Shown: positions 1-5,928 of the stretch, piece after piece | Position numbering within the stretch: the first letter of the stretch is position 1 | How the letters are laid out: each line of letters starts with the position of its first letter | Origin: Fibrobacteraceae bacterium | GTDB lineage: Bacteria; Fibrobacterota; Fibrobacteria; Fibrobacterales; Fibrobacteraceae | Assembly: GCA_023231365.1 (NCBI GenBank) | Contig: JALNVO010000173.1 | Location: 1-5,928, forward strand | Direction of reading: 5' to 3' | DNA: 5,928 bases | Translations under genes and position numbers: made by a program | Notes under the pieces: generated by a model | What the model was told of the DNA's origin: nothing | Seen by the model: only the letters and a program-made list of their open reading frames with translations | The model's database searches: none

Positions 1-612
1 AATGCGTCTGCCATCAAGTCGCTTTCTCCGGGCGAATTCCTTTCGGACACAGTCGGTAAGCATACGTTGGAAGACATCTTTTCTGAACTGGAGAAACCTT
101 CCCGCGATCCGCGCAAAGAATTCCGCTATGCAAAATTCGACGACAAAATTCAAAGCATCAATGACCTTGTTACTGGCAGTTGGATGGAAGGCGTTGTTAC
201 GAACGTCGCGAATTTTGGCGCTTTTGTCGATATCGGTGTTCATCAGGATGGCCTTGTACACGTCTCTGAAATCAGCGACAAGTTCGTTGAAGATGCAAAG
301 ACGGTGCTCACTGTGGGCGATGTGGTCAAAGTTCGCGTGCTCGGGGTGGATGCCGGTCAAAAACGCATCAGTCTTTCGATGAAAAAAGAAGCGACTGACG
401 GCGTTGCTGGTGCTGGCAACAATGCGCCGAAGGGGCCGCATGGATTCCGCGGCAACAGACCGCGTCACGAAGGCATCAATCCGCATGCAACCCTCGCAGA
501 TCTCAAAGCTAAACTTGCCGGTAAGGGCAAACCAGCTCAGCAGAAGGCTGCTCCTGTACAGGTCGGCAAGATGAACTCCATGCTCAAACAGATTATGAAG
601 AAAGGTTCTTAA
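1..612 (+). CDS. tex: Tex-family transcription accessory protein, C-terminal part (5' end outside window)
   Basis: Open in frame 1 from the first base to TAA at 610-612, giving 203 residues of a protein whose intact relatives are about 700-800 residues long. Tex is a cytoplasmic nucleic-acid-binding protein (Tex_N, YqgF-like, helix-hairpin-helix and S1 parts) linked to transcription; its exact activity is still debated. Seen here: the end of the helix-hairpin-helix region with the family-typical stretch TLEDIFSELEKPSRDPR (fragment residues about 21-38), then an S1 domain (about 58-128) with GVVTNVANFGAFVDIG, QDGLVHVSEIS and the closing RISLSMK. The last 75 residues are rich in Gly, Pro, Lys and Arg and end in a basic helix (MLKQIMKKGS), an RNA-binding-type tail. 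The in-frame TTG at 67 is not a start, because the homology runs upstream of it to the window edge. A terminator lies 23 bases after the stop, so tex closes its transcription unit. The family call is firm; the gene symbol rests on family resemblance. Confidence 0.95.
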   Translation, partial: NASAIKSLSPGEFLSDTVGKHTLEDIFSELEKPSRDPRKEFRYAKFDDKIQSINDLVTGSWMEGVVTNVANFGAFVDIGVHQDGLVHVSEISDKFVEDAKTVLTVGDVVKVRVLGVDAGQKRISLSMKKEATDGVAGAGNNAPKGPHGFRGNRPRHEGINPHATLADLKAKLAGKGKPAQQKAAPVQVGKMNSMLKQIMKKGS

Positions 613-635
613 TCCGGACGGATTCCGTTTTCTTA

Positions 636-666
636 AGAAGGCCCTGCTTTGGCGGGGTCTTTTTTT
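636..666 (+). terminator. Rho-independent terminator of tex
   Basis: AGGCCCTGC (639-647) pairs with GCGGGGTCT (652-660) over nine pairs, two of them G-U, around a four-base loop. The stem is followed at once by a run of T ending at 666, and A bases at 635-638 can pair with that run. Position and shape fit an intrinsic terminator for tex. Confidence 0.88.
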
Positions 667-850
667 GATGTTCTAGAATATTCAATATGGCAAAATTTTA
701 GTTTATACGAAATGGGTTTGCGTTGCCAATCAAAAGGCTGCTTTCTCCGGCTTTACAATGAATTGTAACGATTACATCCAAAACGGTTTTCCCGGAAGGC
801 ATTCGAGTTAGGAAATAGATTCTTTTGGAAACTGGAGCGAATGCGGATTT

Positions 851-1210
851 TCTTCCTTAAATGCTGGGTATCTCGCGCAGGTTATTGATTGCAATATGGG
901 GGACTTTCCTTGCCAAAGAGAATAAAGCTCGCAGGGATTCTTTGCCGAAATTTACGGTTACCGACATCTTTATTTATTATGAAGTGCACAACTGTTCAAA
1001 GCAATTGGTTTTCGTGAATGAAACGTCAAAATCAGCTTAAATTTTCCATATTCTGGTTCAAATTCAAAATAACCCTCTATCTGTATTATACTATCCGAAA
1101 TAATTTACGGTTATTCCATCTCTTCAAAATATCCCCAAATGAGACAATAGCACTCGATTCCTGTGGACGAATACGTTATTGGTGGCGAAACAGCATAGTT
1201 TGGATGACCA
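851..1210 (+). pseudogene. Relic A: decayed C-terminal module of a fibro-slime-type surface protein
   Basis: Translating the forward strand recovers the same series of motifs as residues about 997-1100 of the intact gene at 1794-5186. Frame 2 (854-907) reads SLNAGYLAQVIDCNMGDF against SLQTGTHGQLVDFDLAEL. After one extra C near 908, frame 3 (909-1037) reads LAKENKARRDSLPKF (intact LANENTARGDSLPLL), then IFIYYEV (intact AVIYYET) and FVNETSKSA (intact YVNSSKGA), and stops at 1038. Further on only weak traces remain: ATGAGA at about 1138, a stretch like DSGR at about 1158-1170, and TTGGAT at about 1202 in the place of HLD. The final VWGVRR part is missing. Frame 2 may extend the relic upstream to about 749 (FTMNCN against FDLNYN), but that is uncertain. 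There is no start codon context and the frame is broken, so it is not a working gene. Homology of 854-1037 is strong; the tail is tentative. Confidence 0.8.
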
Positions 1211-1262
1211 TAAATTCAAATGTGTTGGCCTTTTAATAAAGGGTGGGAGGGATCTCGAAGGG

Positions 1263-1644
1263 GCAGATGCTGCCCTGAACCCTGTTTGATCCGGGGATTT
1301 TTTCTGCTCAAAAACAAGCTTTCTCACATCCAAAATTTTGAATTTTATTTTGGACAGTAGTGTATGAAGTGTTCTATTGTACATCTCCAAGTGGCTTTGT
1401 CAATTTCTTCAAAGGTGTCGTCGCCGGTTCCGATTCTATTTTCGATGGGATTGCCCGGGCTGTCCGGGAAGCCTTTTTCTTTCGTGAAAATATGCGTAGC
1501 AATGAAGGTCGCATTGGGGCACTAGTGCGGATATAGCGAGCCAATTTGGAGATTAAGGCATGGACTCGCGACAAGGTCATTTCCCGCAAGAACATCGAAA
1601 AAGTTTGGGTCGTTAGATGGAGGAATTGTCTTGTTCAACATTAA
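1263..1644 (+). pseudogene. Relic B: second decayed copy of the same C-terminal module
   Basis: Frame 1 reads a near-complete C-terminal module. In order it shows LFDPGIFSAQKQ (1282), SHPKF then TGA (1339), VYEVFYCTSPSGFVN (1360-1404; intact YYETYYFTNLGQYVN), KGVVAGSDSIFDG (1411-1449; intact KGAIACSDAVFGG), ENMRSNEGRIG (1486-1518; intact WNMRSDSGRLVG), then LEIKAWTRDKVISRKNIEKVWVVR (1546-1617), which matches the end of the intact protein (ARKSVENVWGVRR). A TAG lies at 1534. Reading 1521-1545 in frame 3 gives TSADIAS against TGAYISH, so two nearly compensating single-base indels explain that stop. Upstream, DAALNP at about 1266 (another frame) marks the module's start. The relic ends at TAA 1642, about 150 bases before the intact gene. 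It has no start and no signal peptide, and it lacks the fibro-slime domain. The homology is evident by eye along the whole length. Confidence 0.88.
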
Positions 1645-1777
1645 TTGTAAATTGTGAAAGCATTGAATCTTCCAAATTTCATTAAAAAAGAACTGTTTGT
1701 AAATAAGAAAATTTTTCGGCTACTTTTTCCTGAAAGTGTTTATTTTAACGTCGGGTGTCAAGGCGTGGTTGCCTTTT

Positions 1778-1784
1778 AGAGGAG
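1778..1784 (+). promoter_or_regulatory. Ribosome binding site that decides the start of the fibro-slime gene
   Basis: AGAGGAG sits nine bases before ATG 1794. An in-frame GTG lies upstream at 1755, but it has no such site, and using it would put 13 charged, Arg/Glu-rich residues before the signal peptide. The ATG is therefore the better start. Confidence 0.8.
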
Positions 1785-1793
1785 AAACGCGGG

Positions 1794-4700
1794 ATGAGGT
1801 TACGTTTTCAAGCTTTAGCGGGCTTCTTGCTCGTTGCGGCGTCTTTTATATGCGCCAGTACGACAATACATGTCCAAGTACCGAATTTATGGAATAATGG
1901 AACTGATGATCTAGTCTTTTCTGTATCGGCCTCTATGCCGGGCGGAGAACCCGTCAGCCTTACTTTATCGTACGGCTCCGATGGGTGGTTTACAGGATCG
2001 TATGAAAACCCGATTAGTGTAATTTCGAGTCGTACGTTCACAATAGAGACTTCGAACGGGACTCATGTTTCAGAAGAATCCCAACTATCTACGTTGTCTT
2101 CTTATTCGGAAGGTGAAGTTTGGATTCGTGTTTTGGAGGATGGTTCTATTTCTATCATTGGCGAAACTTCTCCAGGAAGTTTATCGAGTTCTTCGGCGGG
2201 GTTGATCGGCAGCTCCTCTTCCGTTTTTAATTTTGGCAAAAAAAAGGTTCGATTTTTAAACCCATGGACAAATACAACTCCGAGTATTGTTGTGGGAAAC
2301 GATACGACGAAAATGACTGCCGTTCCTGATACTTGCGGGTGGTATGCCGCTGAGATTTCTTCCGATGTCGATGATGTTATCTTTGTTCAAACGGTAGGGG
2401 CCGCGGTGTATACTGCTTCAGGACTTTCCGCAGGCCTCCAAATTGCTTTGGATAGTATTTGGACGATTTCGGATATTGTTTGGATCAATTCGAAGACAGT
2501 AAGTGGATTGCCAGAGCTCTTTTCTTCCTATCCTAAAGCTCTCGGCGATTGCCCATCCCGTTCGCTTGCCGTAACTCTTTATGATTGGCTGGATGGATCG
2601 GGATCCTCGGAATCCGATAGGGAAAAATATGATACAGGAGTCAATACTGATTTTGGAAAAATAGATAATGAGGGCAGTTGTAGCGGGGTTGTCCGGGGGA
2701 TGGTCAAATATGATTTGGGGGCGAATGGACTGCCTGTCAGGAATGATGAGAATTTTCCGTTAAATTGTAAAAAGTCCGCTTATATAAATAAGTGGTTTTT
2801 GCCGGAAACGCTCGCTGTTCAAAATAATGCCCAGTATACAAACGCAACCTGCCGGGACATCACGATGATTTTGGAAGATTCCACCGGTATGTGGCTCAGC
2901 CAGATGAATAAGACCGGTTCTACGACAAGCGGCAGTGCTGGAGGTGCTTTCTTGCTGGATGATTTCAAATATTTGGACTCCGATGGTACAATTTCCAACC
3001 CGCATTATGATTATCTCTCGGGCTCTGGCGGATACCATAATTTTGGATTCACGATGAAAGTTCATGCGCAATTCGTTTACGTTGAAGGCCAGTATTTTGA
3101 TTTTTATGGCGATGACGATGTGTGGGTATTTATTGATAATCGCTTGGCTGTCGATATCGGGGGTGTTCATGATCAGCAGCCGGGAGCAGTGAATTTGGAT
3201 ACAATCGGCGAGACTACGGGGAATCGCTTGATTCCCGGCAATACTTATTCTTTTGATATGTTCTATGCGGAACGCAAGCAAACAGAGAGCAATTTCCGTA
3301 TGAGGACTTCTATGGATTTGAAAACGGAGCGTTCCTATTTTACGACGACTGCAGGGACAGGCGTTAAGGAATATACGATCTGGCAGCGTGTTAGCACGCA
3401 AGGGCTCAGCTGTGATTATTCCACTACAGATACCACTATGCTTGCTCCGTCTTCCTTTATCCTTTCAGGCGGAAGCCTGCCATCTGACGGTGTAGATCTT
3501 GATACTGCGGGAATTTGGTATGGCGGTATCAAAATTAACGCGAATATGTCGAGTTTCAGCATTGATACGGCAACAATCCTTGCCCTCCATACTCTTTCTC
3601 CCGGTAAATATACCTTGACGTTCTCTTTGCAAGACGATCCTTCACTTACGGATGAGGTTACTTTCATTGTACCGGAGTATGATGCTCCTTCGCTTATCTT
3701 TACCGATTCTAAGTGGAATAGGATTCTAGCCGACACAACTGTGCTCGGTGAATGGGCTAATGTCGCCTATCCTGTCTATGTGGCGCTTACGTATGATAGC
3801 CTTTCTTCGGAACTTTATTTGACAAGTTCCGACCCCGCATTAATTTTTATTGATCAAAATGGAAATCAAGTCACGTCTGTGATGCTGCAGTCTGGTCATG
3901 CCCAATTCTATGTAATGGGAACGTCAGCTGTCGTTGGAGGGTCGTTCTCTGTTTCCGGGGCCTCTTTCAATAATGTTCTTGTATGGCCTAATATAAATTT
4001 GGCGGCTCCTCCGGTTCCGACAATGCAGGCTGCCGGTATGTTTGACCGTACTGGTGATGGTATTCCAGATAGTGTATATTTCACTTTCTCTCGAGCTATT
4101 TCTGGCGATGACGCTTTGGATTCCTTGCATTGGATTTTTGGGGATTCTACTGTTCACAAAGAGTATTCTTTTGCAAAAATAGACACGGCTACGGTCGTCG
4201 TGACCTCGGCTACGGGCTTTACCAGTTCAGTATTCACAGGACTTCAAAACACAACTTATTCGGGAGCTGCTTCAGCATATTTTACTTATGCAAAGTCTCC
4301 ATTTAAAATAGATGGTCAGATTGCGGATAAAATCGGTCCGGTCATACTTTCTGCAACAGTTTCTTCGAAGGATGATATTTCGATACTTTCTCTTGTGGTA
4401 AGCGAAGCCTTGAATGATTCTCAAGTAGTTGCGCTGGCAAATGCTTTTGAATATCGGTTCTGGCGCACGGGAATTTTGAACGGATCTGTAATGGCACCTA
4501 GTTATGTTGTACGTAATAAGCCGTACCAGTATGATTTGTATTTCCATCTTTTGGCAAGTGCTGTTCCTGAAGTGGGTGATAGTATCCGTTTTGTTCCAGG
4601 TACCGCATTTGATTTGAACTATAATGTGCCTCATGTGAACAATCCATGGGTACGCATAGTAGGTGAAGAACAGGTTCAGGTTACATCGACAACTTTAATT

Positions 4701-5186
4701 ACGGTTACGACGGAGACCGCGCCAGCAGAAACATCTTCTGCAGTAACTGTTACTTTCGTAAGTAAAGATGAATCTGTTGAACAGGCTTCTCTTCAAACGG
4801 GAACTCACGGACAATTGGTTGATTTTGATTTGGCAGAGTTGCTTGCTAATGAAAATACTGCCCGCGGGGATTCGCTTCCGCTGTTGACTGCCGATGATGC
4901 GGTTATTTATTATGAAACATACTATTTTACAAACTTGGGGCAGTATGTGAACTCTTCCAAGGGGGCTATTGCATGCTCCGATGCTGTTTTCGGAGGCGAT
5001 TGCTCTGTAAATAAAGGCAATCTCTTCCTCGCTTGGAATATGCGGAGTGATTCCGGTCGTTTGGTCGGCACAGGCGCTTACATTTCCCATTTGGATGTGA
5101 AGGTGAAGTTGGCGGGTAAGGTCGTTGCCCGGAAATCGGTTGAAAATGTTTGGGGCGTTCGACGTGGATCCGGTGTTTATGAATAA
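1794..5186 (+). CDS. Large secreted fibro-slime domain protein
   Basis: 1130 residues from ATG 1794. Residues 1-22 form a signal peptide (MRLR, hydrophobic core, cleavage near FICAS), so the protein is exported; there is no proper lipobox. Two Trp-containing beta modules follow: 23-120 (IHVQVPNLW) and 150-232 (VRFLNPW, then CGWYAAEI), separated by a Ser-rich linker (126-146). The fibro-slime domain lies within about 258-510. Its marks are GMVKYDLG, CRDITMIL, FYGDDDVWVFIDNRLAVDIG (437-456) followed by GVHD, and MFYAERKQTESNFRM (489-503). This is the PA14-like fold, whose Asp-rich loop may bind Ca2+ and sugar. Beta-rich stretches follow, with a Ca-loop-like DRTGDGIPD (751-759) and an Ig-like segment from about 845. 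The module at 997-1125 (WNMRSDSGRLVGTGAYI, VWGVRR) looks like a FlgD-type terminal Ig domain. No catalytic site is visible. Family members in Fibrobacter are outer-surface proteins suggested to help adhesion to cellulose; an adhesion or sugar-binding role here is inferred. The gene stands alone, with decayed relatives of its 3' end upstream. Confidence 0.93.
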   Translation: MRLRFQALAGFLLVAASFICASTTIHVQVPNLWNNGTDDLVFSVSASMPGGEPVSLTLSYGSDGWFTGSYENPISVISSRTFTIETSNGTHVSEESQLSTLSSYSEGEVWIRVLEDGSISIIGETSPGSLSSSSAGLIGSSSSVFNFGKKKVRFLNPWTNTTPSIVVGNDTTKMTAVPDTCGWYAAEISSDVDDVIFVQTVGAAVYTASGLSAGLQIALDSIWTISDIVWINSKTVSGLPELFSSYPKALGDCPSRSLAVTLYDWLDGSGSSESDREKYDTGVNTDFGKIDNEGSCSGVVRGMVKYDLGANGLPVRNDENFPLNCKKSAYINKWFLPETLAVQNNAQYTNATCRDITMILEDSTGMWLSQMNKTGSTTSGSAGGAFLLDDFKYLDSDGTISNPHYDYLSGSGGYHNFGFTMKVHAQFVYVEGQYFDFYGDDDVWVFIDNRLAVDIGGVHDQQPGAVNLDTIGETTGNRLIPGNTYSFDMFYAERKQTESNFRMRTSMDLKTERSYFTTTAGTGVKEYTIWQRVSTQGLSCDYSTTDTTMLAPSSFILSGGSLPSDGVDLDTAGIWYGGIKINANMSSFSIDTATILALHTLSPGKYTLTFSLQDDPSLTDEVTFIVPEYDAPSLIFTDSKWNRILADTTVLGEWANVAYPVYVALTYDSLSSELYLTSSDPALIFIDQNGNQVTSVMLQSGHAQFYVMGTSAVVGGSFSVSGASFNNVLVWPNINLAAPPVPTMQAAGMFDRTGDGIPDSVYFTFSRAISGDDALDSLHWIFGDSTVHKEYSFAKIDTATVVVTSATGFTSSVFTGLQNTTYSGAASAYFTYAKSPFKIDGQIADKIGPVILSATVSSKDDISILSLVVSEALNDSQVVALANAFEYRFWRTGILNGSVMAPSYVVRNKPYQYDLYFHLLASAVPEVGDSIRFVPGTAFDLNYNVPHVNNPWVRIVGEEQVQVTSTTLITVTTETAPAETSSAVTVTFVSKDESVEQASLQTGTHGQLVDFDLAELLANENTARGDSLPLLTADDAVIYYETYYFTNLGQYVNSSKGAIACSDAVFGGDCSVNKGNLFLAWNMRSDSGRLVGTGAYISHLDVKVKLAGKVVARKSVENVWGVRRGSGVYE

Positions 5187-5201
5187 AGTAAGGTTACTTT
5201 T
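5185..5201 (+). terminator. Weak AT-rich hairpin at the end of the fibro-slime gene
   Basis: AAAGTAA (5185-5191) and TTACTTT (5194-5200) are a perfect inverted repeat overlapping the stop codon and ending in four T. The stem is AT-rich and the T run is short, so terminator function is doubtful. It is nevertheless the only hairpin placed directly at the gene's end. Confidence 0.28.
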
Positions 5202-5279
5202 GACAAAAATAAAGAGTGCTCATAATTTTTAATGTCTAGAATTCAAGTCTCCGCCGCTTGCTGCGGGGCGTTCATTCAG

Positions 5280-5298
5280 GCTCTGCAATGTGCGGAGC
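5280..5298. repeat. GC-rich hairpin (GCTCTGCA / TGCGGAGC)
   Basis: GCTCTGCA (5280-5287) pairs with TGCGGAGC (5291-5298) through eight pairs, one of them G-U, around a three-base loop. No T run follows on the forward strand. It lies between the fibro-slime gene and the transposase relic. It could be a terminator remnant or part of the element's debris; its function is unknown. Confidence 0.35.
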
Positions 5299-5315
5299 CT
5301 TGTATGCATTCAAAA

Positions 5316-5500
5316 GCACCGGCGAGTCCGAAGCTACAATATAAATATCGGTACAGGGGATTCTGGTGCCGGGGTTACTATGTCGACATGGCGGGCAAGA
5401 ATGCGGCCTACATCCAGGATCAATTGAAGGAAGATAAGTATGGAGAGCCGCTGGCGATGCTCAGGAAAATGGAGCCCGTTCACGAGTGTGCCGGTAAGGG
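5316..5500 (+). pseudogene. tnpA: IS200/IS605-family (Y1) transposase, 3' remnant
   Basis: Frame 3 encodes LQYKYRYRGFWCRGYYVDMAG (5334-5396; first 20 residues LQYKYRYRGFWCRGYYVDMA), then KNAAYIQDQLKEDKYGEPL. This is the signature of the C-terminal third of IS200/IS605 TnpA, usually seen as LKYKYGNRxFWCRGYYVDTVG followed by a YIxxQ helix. The catalytic Tyr (codon 5409-5411) and the Gln four residues later (5421-5423) are present. Intact TnpA is about 130-155 residues. Here the N-terminal part with the HUH metal-binding His pair is missing, and nothing like it is readable upstream. After LAML the homology appears to shift to frame 1 near 5465 (WSPFTSVPV, like the family's DPFTG ending). The remnant cannot encode a working enzyme, though an active relative elsewhere could in principle supply one. 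It lies about 150 bases after the fibro-slime stop. The family is clear; the outer limits are approximate. Confidence 0.85.
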
Positions 5501-5570
5501 CCTCATACAAGTGGCAGATCGACCTACATAAAGTGATAGGTGCTAGTATCCAAGGGCTACGCCTGCACAT

Positions 5571-5607
5571 AAAGAATCCCTATGTCGGGGCGGGGGGTAT
5601 CTTTTTT
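5571..5607 (+). terminator. Imperfect hairpin with T run, possible right-end structure of the IS200-type relic
   Basis: AAAGA...CCCT (5571-5581) can pair with GGGGG...TCTTT (5593-5605) with a two-base mismatch, and six T follow at 5602-5607. IS200-type elements carry small imperfect palindromes and G-rich stretches just downstream of tnpA, so this may be the element's right-end region, a terminator, or both. The pairing is imperfect and the call is tentative. Confidence 0.3.
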
Positions 5608-5853
5608 CGATATGTATTGGAATCAAATGAAGCGAGAAAATTTGGAAAACGGGGATAAAAGTTCATCAAAAATGAGAGATCTATTATTGCAACATCTATA
5701 GGTGGAGGTGCTTTTTAATCGCAGACCCCCTGAAAAGTGTTTTTTAAATGTTCTTAAATTGTTGGTAACGCTTTTGTTTAATCAAAGTGAATCGTTTTTA
5801 ATTACTGTAAGCTTAAAGGAAGTAAAAAAAGCAAATTTTTTTGGAAGGACCCC
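5608..5853. other. AT-rich spacer with no recognisable gene
   Basis: I see no convincing coding region on either strand and no tRNA-like or other known RNA fold. It contains several T runs and one weak hairpin (5769-5789, CGCTTT with AAAGTG around TGTTTAATC). It most likely holds flanking debris of the transposase relic plus upstream sequence of the promoter at 5854. Confidence 0.5.
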
Positions 5854-5881
5854 TTGACGATCGGGGAGAAAAAGCTATCAT
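5854..5881 (+). promoter_or_regulatory. Near-consensus sigma-70-type promoter reading out of the window
   Basis: TTGACG (5854-5859) matches the -35 consensus at five of six positions. TATCAT (5876-5881) matches the -10 consensus at five of six. They are 16 bases apart, and the region before them is strongly AT-rich (AAATTTTTTT at 5833-5842). Transcription would start near 5888-5890. No start codon with a ribosome binding site follows in the remaining 40 bases, so the product lies outside: a gene with a leader, or a stable RNA. Housekeeping promoters of this phylum are not well defined, which limits certainty. Confidence 0.6.
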
Positions 5882-5892
5882 TGGCGTCACTC

Positions 5893-5923
5893 CGGTCGAC
5901 AAGGCCGCGAGGAACTCCGGCCG
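5893..5923 (+). other. Foldable GC-rich start of the transcript from the 5854 promoter
   Basis: Two alternative helices are visible. CGGTCG (5893-5898) can pair with CGGCCG (5918-5923). Alternatively GGCCG (5903-5907) pairs with CGGCC (5918-5922), enclosing GAG/CTC (5909-5911 with 5915-5917) and a GAA loop. The second is compact, with one bulged C. Mutually exclusive pairings right after a strong promoter fit a structured leader or the 5' end of an RNA gene. I do not recognise the RNA, and the window ends too soon to tell. Confidence 0.35.
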
Positions 5924-5928
5924 AAGCG

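Noticed and set aside
1018..1236. Forward open frame of 72 codons in the tex to fibro-slime gap
   Set aside because: No ribosome binding site, low-complexity product, and it overlaps relic A, whose homology runs in other frames.
1039..1264. An insertion splitting a single relic into two halves
   Set aside because: The second part repeats motifs already present in the first (PKF, YEV, FVN), so these are two overlapping copies in tandem and not one interrupted copy.
1329..1354. Inverted repeat TCCAAAAT / ATTTTGGA with a ten-base centre, as a possible insertion-element end or operator
   Set aside because: It lies inside relic B where the protein alignment continues through it, and such AT-rich palindromes arise by chance.
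1124..1595. Two reverse-strand open frames (1124-1390 and 1374-1595)
   Set aside because: They are antisense shadows of relics A and B; the forward-strand motifs explain the sequence and neither product resembles a known family.
1697..1726. Possible promoter TTGTAA - 18 bases - TACTTT ahead of the fibro-slime gene
   Set aside because: Only four and three of six consensus matches in an AT-rich region where such hits are common; the real promoter cannot be placed by eye.
2760..3401. Long reverse-strand open frame of 213 codons inside the fibro-slime gene
   Set aside because: Antisense to the best conserved domain of the forward gene, with no ribosome binding site and no recognisable protein features.
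5903..5922. GAGGAACTCCGG compared with the conserved GAGGAAAGTCC of RNase P RNA
   Set aside because: The core differs (AACTC against AAAGTC), and the motif lies too close to the likely transcript start for the usual P1-P3 helices to precede it.
1..5928. CRISPR arrays, tRNA genes, attachment sites or a defence or toxin-antitoxin system
   Set aside because: No regularly spaced repeats, cloverleaf folds, integrase genes or matching protein motifs were found on either strand.

Overview
The window most resembles a chromosomal segment of a Fibrobacter-type bacterium (Fibrobacterota, gut or rumen cellulose degrader). The main reason is a very large secreted protein with a fibro-slime domain, a family known mainly from Fibrobacter and from Dictyostelium. 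This assignment comes from reading motifs by eye; no database search was run.

Layout. (1) Positions 1-612 hold the 3' end of a tex-like gene: the end of the helix-hairpin-helix region, the S1 RNA-binding domain and a basic Gly/Pro-rich tail. A good intrinsic terminator follows at 636-666. (2) Positions 667-1754 look like an empty 1.1-kb gap but are not. They hold two tandem, decayed copies of the C-terminal module of the large protein that follows: relic A at about 851-1210 (perhaps from about 749) and relic B at about 1263-1644. (3) Positions 1794-5186 encode the intact 1130-residue secreted fibro-slime protein. It has a signal peptide, two N-terminal Trp-containing beta modules, a Ser-rich linker, the fibro-slime (PA14-like) domain, beta-rich Ig-like modules and the C-terminal module seen in both relics. 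(4) About 5316-5500 is a broken 3' end of an IS200/IS605-family Y1 transposase. It keeps the catalytic Tyr region but lacks the HUH half, and a G-rich hairpin with a T run follows. (5) Positions 5608-5853 are AT-rich with no gene I can recognise. (6) Positions 5854-5881 form a near-consensus sigma-70-type promoter reading out of the window into a GC-rich, foldable transcript start.

How the parts relate. tex is a housekeeping gene and is transcriptionally separate from the rest. The stretch from about 750 to 5600 behaves like an accessory locus for a surface or adhesion protein: one intact fibro-slime gene, two fossil 3' ends of relatives of it, and a transposase remnant just downstream. The most notable observation is the fossil array of C-terminal modules. 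It suggests either repeated duplication and deletion in a former tandem family of surface-protein genes, or leftover 3' segments from recombination. Nothing here amounts to a complete new enzymatic or defence system.
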